This document shows, piece by piece, positions 10,128 through 17,387 of a DNA stretch of 64,000 nucleotides. Source of the DNA: CAXXOK01 sp963674895. Its GTDB lineage: Bacteria > Bacillota > Clostridia > Christensenellales > Aristaeellaceae. Position numbers and translations under genes: made by a program. The stretch lies in NCBI GenBank assembly GCA_963674895.2, contig CAXXCY010000003.1:186001-250000 (forward strand), written 5' to 3'. The notes under the pieces were generated by a model. That model was given only the letters and a program-made list of their open reading frames with translations. It ran no database searches and was not told the DNA's origin. Each line of letters begins with the position of its first letter. Position 1 is the first letter of the stretch.

Positions 10128-10166
10128 ACTTTGCCTTTATTCACAGACTGTGGATAAAGGCAAAGT
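10128..10166 (+). promoter_or_regulatory. Intercistronic stem-loop between dctP and dctQ
   Basis: The arms ACTTTGCCTTTAT and ATAAAGGCAAAGT pair perfectly over 13 bases and continue, after one mismatch, into CACA/TGTG. No clean T-run follows. As at 612-647, it sits directly after the binding-protein gene, a position suited to mRNA protection or partial termination. Confidence 0.75.
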
Positions 10167-10223
10167 TCTTCCGGGACGTTTTAACTTCGTTTCGCCAATA
10201 CATCATGAAAGCCGGAGAAGGAA

Positions 10224-10721
10224 ATGTACGACCGTATCAATCACTGGATTAAAAAGGCCGCGAAGGTATTGGGAGAAATTGCCGGATGGCTTCTGTTCGC
10301 CTGTATGCTCATCGTTACGCTGAACGTCATATTGCGAAAAGTATTCAACAGCCCGCTGCTCGGCACGTATGAGTGGGTCGGGATACTCACGGCGGTGATG
10401 ATCAGCCTCGGGCTTGCATACTGCGCGGTGCTGGGCGGCCATATTGCGATCGATTTCATCGTCAATAAAATGAAACCCGGCATGCAAAGGATCATTGCAA
10501 TCATTTGCGGCTGTATTTCATGCCTTGTGATTGGAGGTGTGACGGTCAGTATATTCCAGTATGCGAATAAACTTGCTCTAAGCGGCGAGGTCTCTCCGAC
10601 AACCAAAATACCCTTTTATCTATTCGTCTATGTGGTCGGCGTGGGTTTTGTTGCTTTTCTGGCCGTGCTCCTGCTGGATTTATATAAAAACGTTCGGAGG
10701 AAGAATCATCATGAATCCTGA
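10224..10721 (+). CDS. dctQ: TRAP transporter small permease DctQ
   Basis: A 165-residue protein with four predicted transmembrane helices, the normal size for DctQ. It carries the family motif NVILRKVFNSPLLGTYEW at the end of helix 1 and a following glycine-rich helix GLAYCAVLGGHIAIDFIV. DctQ is the small membrane subunit that supports DctM and contacts the solute receptor. AGAAGGA lies just upstream of the ATG. The last 11 bases overlap the start of dctM. Confidence 0.93.
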   Translation: MYDRINHWIKKAAKVLGEIAGWLLFACMLIVTLNVILRKVFNSPLLGTYEWVGILTAVMISLGLAYCAVLGGHIAIDFIVNKMKPGMQRIIAIICGCISCLVIGGVTVSIFQYANKLALSGEVSPTTKIPFYLFVYVVGVGFVAFLAVLLLDLYKNVRRKNHHES

Positions 10722-12015
10722 AGTGATCGGCCTGATCGGCATTGCAGTACTTCTAATCCTGATTGCGCTGAAAGTGCCCATTTCCCTTGCCATGCTGATT
10801 TCGGGATTCCTGGGATTTGGAATGATTATCTCTTTTCCCGCTGCCATCAGCCTGATGCCGACGGAAATTTACAGCACGTTTTCTTCCTATTCGCTGAGCG
10901 TCATACCCATGTTTATCTGGATGGGGTTTATCGCATACCATTCCGGCATCGGCGCCGGCCTCTTCCGCTTTGCGCACAAAATGGTGGGGCACAAACCGGG
11001 TGGTCTCGCCATTGCCACGCAGGCTGCCTGCGCTCTTTTTGGCGCGATTTGCGGGTCGAACACCGCAACAGCCGCGACTATGGGCGCCATAGCGCTTCCC
11101 GAAATGCGGAAGTATGGCTATGACGACTCGCTGTCTTCGGCAAGCATTGCCGCCGGGGGCGCTTTGGGCGTCCTCATACCTCCCAGCGTTATCTTCATTG
11201 TGTATGGTATTTCCACGCAGCAATCGATCGGTAAGCTTTTTATCGCGGGAATTATACCGGGAATTCTGCTGATGCTGTTTTATATGCTTGCCATCTATAT
11301 CGTGGTGAAGCGCAGACCGTCGTTGGGCCCCGTCAGCATGAAGTTTGGATGGAAGGAAAGGGTCCAGACATTGGGGGACGGCCTGTTTGAGGTTCTGTTC
11401 ATTTTTCTGTTTTCCCTTGGCGGGCTTTTTGCCGGATGGTTTACACCGACTGAGGCGGGGGCGATCGGCACAGCCAGTATTCTGCTGGTTACCGTGCTCA
11501 GGAAGCATCTGAATTTGGAAAAACTGCGGAAGTCCTTGATCGATACCGTGCGTACAACGGCTATGATCATGCTGATGGTCGCGGGCGCGATGGTTTTCGG
11601 CAGGTTTATCGCGGTAAGCCGTCTGCCGATTTTACTGGCGCAATGGGCGGCCGGTCTGCCCCTGCCCTCTTATGCGATCATCGGCGTTATTCTGATTGTC
11701 TATTTAATTCTGGGCTGCTTTATCGACGCGCTGGCGCTGATTTTGTTGACGATCCCCATCTTTTATCCGGTCGCTGTCGGTACGCTTGGCTATGATCCGA
11801 TCTGGTTCGGCGTCATTATCGTTCTCGTGGTTGCACTGGGAGTCATTACGCCTCCCGTCGGGATGAACGTTTTTATCGTCAAAGGCGTTGCCGGCGATAT
11901 TCCGACGGAAACGATATTTAAAGGAGTCTGGCCGTTTGTCATCGCACTGTTGGCGTGCGTCACACTATTGATCGCCTTCCCGCAGATTGTAACGTTTTTA
12001 CCGAATCTGCTTTAG
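10711..12015 (+). CDS. dctM: TRAP transporter large permease DctM
   Basis: A 434-residue, highly hydrophobic protein of the DctM family with the usual 11-12 helices. Typical segments are ALKVPISLAMLISGFLGFG, the CGSNTATAATMGAIALPEM loop and LGVLIPPSVIFIVYG, then FTPTEAGAIG in the second half and a terminal VITPPVGMNVFIVKG. This subunit carries the substrate with co-transported sodium or protons. The frame is open further upstream, but the ATG at 10711 follows GGAGG by 11 bases and gives the family N-terminus. It overlaps dctQ by 11 bases. Confidence 0.95.
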   Translation: MNPEVIGLIGIAVLLILIALKVPISLAMLISGFLGFGMIISFPAAISLMPTEIYSTFSSYSLSVIPMFIWMGFIAYHSGIGAGLFRFAHKMVGHKPGGLAIATQAACALFGAICGSNTATAATMGAIALPEMRKYGYDDSLSSASIAAGGALGVLIPPSVIFIVYGISTQQSIGKLFIAGIIPGILLMLFYMLAIYIVVKRRPSLGPVSMKFGWKERVQTLGDGLFEVLFIFLFSLGGLFAGWFTPTEAGAIGTASILLVTVLRKHLNLEKLRKSLIDTVRTTAMIMLMVAGAMVFGRFIAVSRLPILLAQWAAGLPLPSYAIIGVILIVYLILGCFIDALALILLTIPIFYPVAVGTLGYDPIWFGVIIVLVVALGVITPPVGMNVFIVKGVAGDIPTETIFKGVWPFVIALLACVTLLIAFPQIVTFLPNLL

Positions 12016-12042
12016 GGTATAATACTAAAAATGTAAAACCAT

Positions 12043-12087
12043 CGCCAGGCAGACATCCCGCGCATTGCGCGGGGTGTTTGCCTGGCG
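12043..12087 (-). terminator. Hairpin between dctM and pdxK, likely terminator
   Basis: A long stem pairs CGCCAGGCA with TGCCTGGCG and continues into CCCGCGC/GCGCGGG around an ATT loop. On the minus strand it is followed by a T-rich stretch (GGTTTTACATTTTT), so it best serves ispE-pdxK. On the plus strand it has no T-run and would work only weakly for dctM. Confidence 0.65.
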
Positions 12088-12119
12088 ACTCAAGAGCGGT
12101 GGGGGAGCGGATAGCCCCA

Positions 12120-12965
12120 TCACTTCTCCTTCAGTACTTCAATGAGCTGCGGGAGAACCTGCTCAAAGTGAACGCCGTAGCGCAGCGGATCGCCGCTCTT
12201 AAGGGTAAGGCGGATGGATTCGTGCGTGCAATTAAGCGCCGTCCGCGCCGCCTTGAAAAGCTCCTGCCCGTTGAGTATGCATGCGATCAGGAAGCTGGCG
12301 AACACATCGCCCGTGCCGTGGAAAACGCCTTCGAACTCGGGCTTATGGAGCAGATGGAACGCCCGGTCCGCCTTCCGGTACACGGCGATGCTCGTCTGAC
12401 CGTCCAGGATATGCACGTCTGTAATTACGACGCTCTCCGGACCGAGCGCGGCGAGCTCGGAAGCGACGGACCGCACATAGTCCTCGTCATACCCCCGGGC
12501 AAGGTACGGCTTCTGAAGCAGGAACGACGCCTCGGTGAAATTCGGGACGATCGTACGCGCTTGCTGACAGAGCCTGCGCATCTGCGCGGGCATGTTCTCG
12601 CCCATGTGCGAATAAAGCCTACCGTGATCGGCAAAGGCCGGGTCCACGAAGATATGCGTCTGCTTATCACACAGCATCTCCGAAATTTCCAGGACCAGCT
12701 CCACCTGCTGGTCGGACGCCAGATATCCGCTGTAAAACGCGTCGAAATGCAGCCCGAGCGTGGACAGGTGCGTTGCGATCGGCAGAAGCTGGCCGGAAAG
12801 GTCCAGGTGCGTGTACCCCGTGAACTCGCCCGTATGCGTGGACAGCAGCGCGGTGGGGATGACCGCCGTATTAATCCCCGCCGCGGACAGGATCGGCAGC
12901 GCCACGGTGAGCGAACAGCGGCCTACGCAGGAGATATCGTGAATGGCAAGCGCGCGTTTTTGCAT
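12120..12965 (-). CDS. Pyridoxal/pyridoxamine kinase (PdxY/PdxK type)
   Basis: A 281-residue ribokinase-superfamily enzyme. It has the N-terminal family motif AIHDISCVGRCSLTVALPIL, a substrate-loop segment TALLSTHTGEF, FVDPAFADHG in the centre and the anion-hole/catalytic motif FHGTGDVFAS with the catalytic Asp. It phosphorylates pyridoxal, pyridoxamine or pyridoxine in B6 salvage; related Clostridia enzymes are annotated as pyridoxamine kinase. It starts one base after the ispE stop codon, so the two genes are coupled. GAGG precedes the ATG. Confidence 0.88.
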   Translation of the reverse strand: MQKRALAIHDISCVGRCSLTVALPILSAAGINTAVIPTALLSTHTGEFTGYTHLDLSGQLLPIATHLSTLGLHFDAFYSGYLASDQQVELVLEISEMLCDKQTHIFVDPAFADHGRLYSHMGENMPAQMRRLCQQARTIVPNFTEASFLLQKPYLARGYDEDYVRSVASELAALGPESVVITDVHILDGQTSIAVYRKADRAFHLLHKPEFEGVFHGTGDVFASFLIACILNGQELFKAARTALNCTHESIRLTLKSGDPLRYGVHFEQVLPQLIEVLKEK

Positions 12966-12966
12966 G

Positions 12967-13836
12967 TTACACCTCTTCCATCGTAATGCTTTGCATGGTT
13001 ACATGGGACGCCCAGCAGCGCTTCCAGCGCTTGCGCAGCGCACGGTGCGCGGCCGCCGCGGCGCCCTCGTCCGCAAACGCGCCGAAAACCGCCGAGCCGC
13101 TGCCCGTCATCGACGCGAACAGCGCCCCGCAGGCGTCCAGCGCGGCGATCGCTTCGGATATCTGCGGCGACCGGGGTTCCAGGGCCTGCCGCAGCACGTT
13201 GCCCGCGGTTTTTTGCAGCGCCGGGAAATCGCCGCTGAGCAGCGCATCCAGCGCCGCGCCGGTATCGGGATGCGACACCGGGCCCAGGGAATCGTACAGG
13301 GCAAACACATCTTTCGTGGGCTGCGGCTTGCACGGCTGCAGGATGACCAGGGGAATGTCCGGCAGCGGGGGCAGCGGCTCGATCACCTCGCCGATCCCTC
13401 CGATCCTTGCAAAACCGCCCGTCAGGAAAAACGGTACGTCCGCGCCAAGGTTCAGCGCGAGGGCGCGCAGCGTTTCCGCGGGAAGCTCAAGCTTCCACAG
13501 CCGGTTCAGCCCCAAAAGCGCGGCCGCGGCGTCGGCGCTCCCACCGCCCAGGCCCGCGCCGTGGGGTATGGATTTATGGAGTTCCATCATCGCGCCGCCC
13601 GCATATCCCGCCTGATCGCGCAAAGCGCTCGCGGCCCGCAGCACGATGTTATCCTCGATCAAAAGGTCCGGGTTGCCGGTCACGGTCAGTTCAAGGCTTT
13701 CGTGCCGGGAAAGGTTCAGCGTATCGGCAAGGCTTGTGTTGCACATCAGCATGTCCATCCGATGATACCCGCCGGCAAGCTGTCCCAGGATATCCAGCGA
13801 CCAGTTAATCTTTGCCCGGGCGGTTACCTTGAGCAT
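12967..13836 (-). CDS. ispE: 4-(cytidine 5'-diphospho)-2-C-methyl-D-erythritol kinase IspE
   Basis: A 289-residue GHMP kinase that phosphorylates CDP-ME in the non-mevalonate isoprenoid pathway. It begins with LKVTARAKINWSLDIL, and has the phosphate-binding motif IPHGAGLGGGSADAAA, the GADVPFFLTGG motif and a C-terminal MTGSGSAVFG glycine loop. All GHMP motifs are intact. The frame opens at 13854, but the ATG at 13836 has AAGGGG nine bases upstream and gives the family N-terminus, so I chose it. Transcribed with pdxK downstream. Confidence 0.95.
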   Translation of the reverse strand: MLKVTARAKINWSLDILGQLAGGYHRMDMLMCNTSLADTLNLSRHESLELTVTGNPDLLIEDNIVLRAASALRDQAGYAGGAMMELHKSIPHGAGLGGGSADAAAALLGLNRLWKLELPAETLRALALNLGADVPFFLTGGFARIGGIGEVIEPLPPLPDIPLVILQPCKPQPTKDVFALYDSLGPVSHPDTGAALDALLSGDFPALQKTAGNVLRQALEPRSPQISEAIAALDACGALFASMTGSGSAVFGAFADEGAAAAAHRALRKRWKRCWASHVTMQSITMEEV

Positions 13837-14044
13837 TGCACACAGCCCCTTCATGTGCTATATTGAATATACGAATCCCAGTCCCTAACGCCGGTCGCTT
13901 GCTTCGTCCCGCGGACGCCTACTCGGTTTTATTGCCGCACAGCTCCCGATCAACCGCTGTACTTCGTAAAACCTCCCAACCGCAGACTTTCAGGCCTTAA
14001 GGATCGAAATTAGTATAATTATAGCAGGTTTTTGGAGGATGGCA

Positions 14045-14488
14045 ATGAACGCGGCGAAAGGAGTCCCGATTTTAATCTCGCTGGACGCGAAGTTCACCAC
14101 GGAGGGACAGGCGGAAGATTCCATGCGCCTGATCACGACGGGCGAGCTTTTGAAGAACGCGGAAGGATATGTGATCCGCTACGAAGAAAGCATAGACGAG
14201 GATCAGCCGCCGCACCAGGTGGAAATCGCCATGCATAAGGACGTCATCTCCATGAACCGCAAGGGCAGCATCGAGGCCGATATGGTGTTTGAAAAGGGAA
14301 AGCGTTTCGAAAGCCGCTACCGTACCCCGTACGGCGCAATGGATATGGCCGTGTTTTGCACGAAAGCCGCGTATACCGTCGACCGGGACGGCGGCGAAAT
14401 CGCCCTGCAGTATCAGCTGGATCTGGGCAACCACTACGCGGCCATGCACAATATGAATTATCACTTTATGCGTAAAAAGAGCTCATGA
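14045..14488 (+). CDS. DUF1934 family protein (YwiB-like beta-barrel)
   Basis: A 147-residue protein that fits the DUF1934 family, a small calycin-like beta-barrel with unknown function found in Bacillota. Supporting features are the N-terminal ILISLDAKFTTEGQ strand, a middle DVISMNRKG turn and the C-terminal IALQYQLDLG strand. No signal peptide or catalytic motif is seen. GGAGG lies six bases before the ATG at 14045; the ATG at 14039 abuts it. A TATAAT box at 14014-14019 may serve as -10, without a convincing -35. It overlaps the next gene by four bases. Confidence 0.75.
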   Translation: MNAAKGVPILISLDAKFTTEGQAEDSMRLITTGELLKNAEGYVIRYEESIDEDQPPHQVEIAMHKDVISMNRKGSIEADMVFEKGKRFESRYRTPYGAMDMAVFCTKAAYTVDRDGGEIALQYQLDLGNHYAAMHNMNYHFMRKKSS

Positions 14489-15012
14489 GAAACCCGCTGC
14501 CCGCAGAGGAACTCCGGAACATACTCGGTTCGAACGGATTTTTGCGTTTATACGGGCAGGACCGGTTTTTATACGTCAGCGACGCGCCGCGCAGGGCGCC
14601 CCGGGAAACACTGGCGCAATTGCAATATACGATGCGGGAGACGGGATTTACGGTTGAAACCGGCCCGTCGGGCCTGCTGTTGATCGACCTTCAGCCATCC
14701 CGGTGGGAAAGGCTGCTGCGTTCTTTTCCGCACGCCGAAACCGCGCCCTTTCCGGGCGACGGCCGGCTGCTTGACGTATACGAGCTCATGCGGCTGCTAA
14801 GGCGGCACCCCTCGGCATTCGAACGCCAGCCGATGGACCCTATCCGCGCCGTATTGAAGCGCTACACCCGCAGGGACGGCCTGCCGGCGCTTGCGCCGCG
14901 GCTGACCGCGCAGTGCGCGGAATGGCTCAGACAAAAAGCGCCCCTTCCCTCGGCGCTTGCGGACGTGCTTTTCACCTGGATCTCAGAGCAAAACGAGGAG
15001 GCGCGGACATGA
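14485..15012 (+). CDS. Protein of unknown function
   Basis: A 175-residue soluble protein that I do not recognise. The N-terminal half looks alpha/beta (FLRLYGQDRFLYVSDAPRR, then FTVETGPSGLLLIDLQP). The C-terminal half is rich in Leu and Arg and probably helical. It has no membrane segment, cysteine cluster or nucleotide-binding motif. Its ATGA start overlaps the DUF1934 stop and its end overlaps the metallo-hydrolase start, so it is part of a coupled four-gene run leading to the CTP synthase gene. GC content and codon use match its neighbours, so it is likely real. Confidence 0.6.
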   Translation: MRNPLPAEELRNILGSNGFLRLYGQDRFLYVSDAPRRAPRETLAQLQYTMRETGFTVETGPSGLLLIDLQPSRWERLLRSFPHAETAPFPGDGRLLDVYELMRLLRRHPSAFERQPMDPIRAVLKRYTRRDGLPALAPRLTAQCAEWLRQKAPLPSALADVLFTWISEQNEEART

Positions 15013-15653
15013 TACTGCATTACTACGGGCATTCGCTGTTTACCATCGCGCTGGACAGCGGCATTACGGTTTTAACGGACCCTTACGGCAGGTTTTGCCG
15101 GTATCCCAGGCGGTCGCTGGATGCGGATATCGTAACCATCAGCCACCATCATTACGATCATGACGCGCTGGAAATTGTACGTGGAAAGCCGACTGTGATT
15201 GACGAGGCGGATTACTATATGCCGGCGGACGACGTTATCCTGACCGGAATTTCGACGTTCCACGATAACCACGAGGGGCTGCGTCGCGGCAAAAACATCA
15301 TCTTCGCCATGGCTGCGGAAGGGCTTCGGATCGTCCATCTCGGCGATCTGGGGCACCTGCCCGACGAGGCGCAGCAAAGCGCGATCGGCACGCCCGACGT
15401 GTTGATGATTCCGGTCGGCGGCACCTTCACGCTGGACGCGCAGAGGGCGCTCAAGTGTGTGGAGATATTGAAGCCTCGCGTCACCATTCCGATGCACTAC
15501 CAGACCCGTTTCAGCGAGGACCTGGGCATCGCCCCGGTCACGGATTTTTTGCAGCTGACGGGCATGTGTCCGGAGCCGGTGATGGAGCTGCGGGTAAGCA
15601 GGGATACGATTGATAAACTGCCAAAGCTCGTTGTGATGGATATTCAGGAGTAG
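15009..15653 (+). CDS. Metallo-beta-lactamase-fold hydrolase (UPF0173-like)
   Basis: A 214-residue MBL-fold protein. The zinc-binding motif SHHHYDHD (H-x-H-x-D-H) lies at about residues 41-48, followed by the second-site HLGDLGHLP and a C-terminal IPMHYQT histidine. This matches the metal-dependent hydrolases of the UPF0173/YtkL group, whose substrates are largely unknown. I chose the ATG at 15009, which overlaps the preceding gene by four bases and is preceded by GGAGG; the frame is open further upstream. The pyrG-like gene begins 12 bases downstream. Confidence 0.85.
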   Translation: MILHYYGHSLFTIALDSGITVLTDPYGRFCRYPRRSLDADIVTISHHHYDHDALEIVRGKPTVIDEADYYMPADDVILTGISTFHDNHEGLRRGKNIIFAMAAEGLRIVHLGDLGHLPDEAQQSAIGTPDVLMIPVGGTFTLDAQRALKCVEILKPRVTIPMHYQTRFSEDLGIAPVTDFLQLTGMCPEPVMELRVSRDTIDKLPKLVVMDIQE

Positions 15654-15665
15654 GGGGGACCGGCC

Positions 15666-17258
15666 GTGAAGTACGTGTTTGTAACCGGGGGCGTGGTTTC
15701 CTCCATCGGCAAGGGGATTACGGCGGCCGCGCTGGGTAAACTCCTGCATTCGCGGGGATATAAAACCAACCTGTTAAAGCTTGATATCTATTACAATGCG
15801 GTGCCGTCCCGTGTCAACCAGCTTGCGCACGGCGAAATCTTCGTTACCGACGACGGCACGGCGGCAGATTTGGACATCGGGCATTACGAGCGCATCGTGG
15901 ACGTGACGCTCAAGGGCGAATCCAGCTTCACCACCGGGCTTTTGCATAAGCGCATCCGGGAGAGGGAATGGCACGGCGACTATCAGGGAGAGAAGATACA
16001 GGCGATCCCGCACGTGACCGACGAGATCAAGGACTGCATCCGGGAGGTCGCCCAGCACAGCGGCGCGGATATCCAGATTGTGGAGATCGGCGGCACGGTG
16101 GGCGATATGGAAGTGATGATCTATGTCGAAGCCATCCGCCAGATGCGCTGGGCATGCGCGAGCCTCAACGATTGCTGCTATATCCATGTTACGCTGATGC
16201 CCTATATCGCCACGGCGGGTGAGCTGAAAACCAAGCCCATCCAAAACAGCGTGAAGGTGCTCAGGACCATGGGCATCCAGCCCGACGTGATTATCTGCCG
16301 CACGGAAAAGAACATGACGACCGAGGCCAAGGACAAGGTGGCGCTCTTTTGCAACGTAAAATCCCAAAACGTGATTCAAAACCTGGAAACCGACGGGTTT
16401 TACGAGCTTCCGGTAGCGCTGGAGAAGCAGGGGCTGGCGAAAATCGTATTGGAGGAGCTGGGCCTGGAGGACCGGAAGGCGGACCTTGACGACTGGACCG
16501 AGATGCTCAGGCGCAAGAACGCGGCGCAGGAAACGGTGTACGTTGCGCTGGTCTGCGCGTATCCCGATTCGCCCAACGCCTATCTCTCTGTGCTGGAAGC
16601 GCTGCACCACGCGGCCACGGCGGAGGGCGTGCAGGTGGATATCACCACCATCAGCTCCGAGGATCTGGACGACGATACCGCCAGCCAGATGATGACGGCG
16701 TTCGACGCGTTTATCCTACCCGGCGGCAAAGAGGCGCGCGGGGCGGATGGTATCATGATCGCCGCGAAGTACGCGCGCCTGAACGGGATTCCGATGCTTG
16801 CCATCGGGCTGGGCATGCAGCTGACGCTGGCGGAGATCGCGCAGGACCTGCTGGGTTTAAGCGACGCCAATTCCGTTGAAGTCGATCCGAAAACGGCGCA
16901 CCCGGTTGTCTATCTGCCGGAAAACCGGAAGCTGGAGGGTACGGACGCGCCGGTGCTGCGCATGGGCGGCTCGGACGTCCGGTTTTACGAGGGCAAGATC
17001 CAGAGCGCTTACGGCAGCGAAACAGCGCGCGAGCGCCACTCCAACAGCTATGAGGTGCATCCCGATTATATCGGGATGCTCGAGACCGCCGGGATGAAGC
17101 TGGCCGCCGTCAGTGCGGACGGCAAGTATGCCGAGGCGTTTGAGCTGCAGGGGCATCCGTTTTACTGCGCGGTGCTCTACCATCCCGAATATATTTCGCG
17201 GCCGAACCGCCCGCATCCGCTGTTTGTGCAGCTGATCCGGCACGCGATGGACAAGTAG
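15666..17258 (+). CDS. pyrG: CTP synthase homologue with a degenerate glutaminase domain
   Basis: The 530-residue protein has the two CTP synthase domains. The synthase half keeps VTGGVVSSIGKG, the Mg-binding Asp in DLDIGHYER, EIGGTVGDMEV and GELKTKPIQNSVK. The usual UTP/CTP loop DPYINVDPGTM reads DIYYNAVPSRV here. The C-terminal amidotransferase half keeps the RG of its oxyanion region and the His-Glu pair in YHPEY, but the nucleophile motif G-I-C-L-G-M-Q reads AIGLGMQ, so Cys is Gly381 (GGG, 16806-16808), and GGFG reads GGKE. It should be unable to hydrolyse glutamine, leaving free ammonia or a partner glutaminase as nitrogen source. GTG start with AGGGGGG upstream. Confidence 0.9.
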   Translation: MKYVFVTGGVVSSIGKGITAAALGKLLHSRGYKTNLLKLDIYYNAVPSRVNQLAHGEIFVTDDGTAADLDIGHYERIVDVTLKGESSFTTGLLHKRIREREWHGDYQGEKIQAIPHVTDEIKDCIREVAQHSGADIQIVEIGGTVGDMEVMIYVEAIRQMRWACASLNDCCYIHVTLMPYIATAGELKTKPIQNSVKVLRTMGIQPDVIICRTEKNMTTEAKDKVALFCNVKSQNVIQNLETDGFYELPVALEKQGLAKIVLEELGLEDRKADLDDWTEMLRRKNAAQETVYVALVCAYPDSPNAYLSVLEALHHAATAEGVQVDITTISSEDLDDDTASQMMTAFDAFILPGGKEARGADGIMIAAKYARLNGIPMLAIGLGMQLTLAEIAQDLLGLSDANSVEVDPKTAHPVVYLPENRKLEGTDAPVLRMGGSDVRFYEGKIQSAYGSETARERHSNSYEVHPDYIGMLETAGMKLAAVSADGKYAEAFELQGHPFYCAVLYHPEYISRPNRPHPLFVQLIRHAMDK

Positions 17259-17294
17259 AACGAACCGTTAATTTTTACAGCTGTTGTTGCCGGT

Positions 17295-17327
17295 TGAGCC
17301 TTGCCTGATATATGCAGGCAAGGCTCA
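17295..17327 (+). terminator. Likely terminator after the CTP synthase gene
   Basis: A 13-bp stem TGAGCCTTGCCTG/CAGGCAAGGCTCA encloses a seven-base loop. It is followed by ATTGTGTTATAATTTTGTT, which is T-rich but not a pure run. The TATAAT at 17334-17339 in this tail could be the -10 box of the CotH gene, although I see no good -35. Confidence 0.65.
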
Positions 17328-17387
17328 TTGTGTTATAATTTTGTTAATTATTGATTGTGCTTCAGTCAAGGATGAGGAGGTTGGCGC

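Noticed and set aside
12018..12023. TATAAT box on the plus strand just after dctM
   Set aside because: No plus-strand gene follows before 14045, and it has no -35 partner.
13837..14044. Possible small gene or RNA in the gap between ispE and the DUF1934 gene
   Set aside because: No ribosome-binding site with an open frame, no tRNA-like fold and no strong hairpin; I see only a possible -10 box at 14014.
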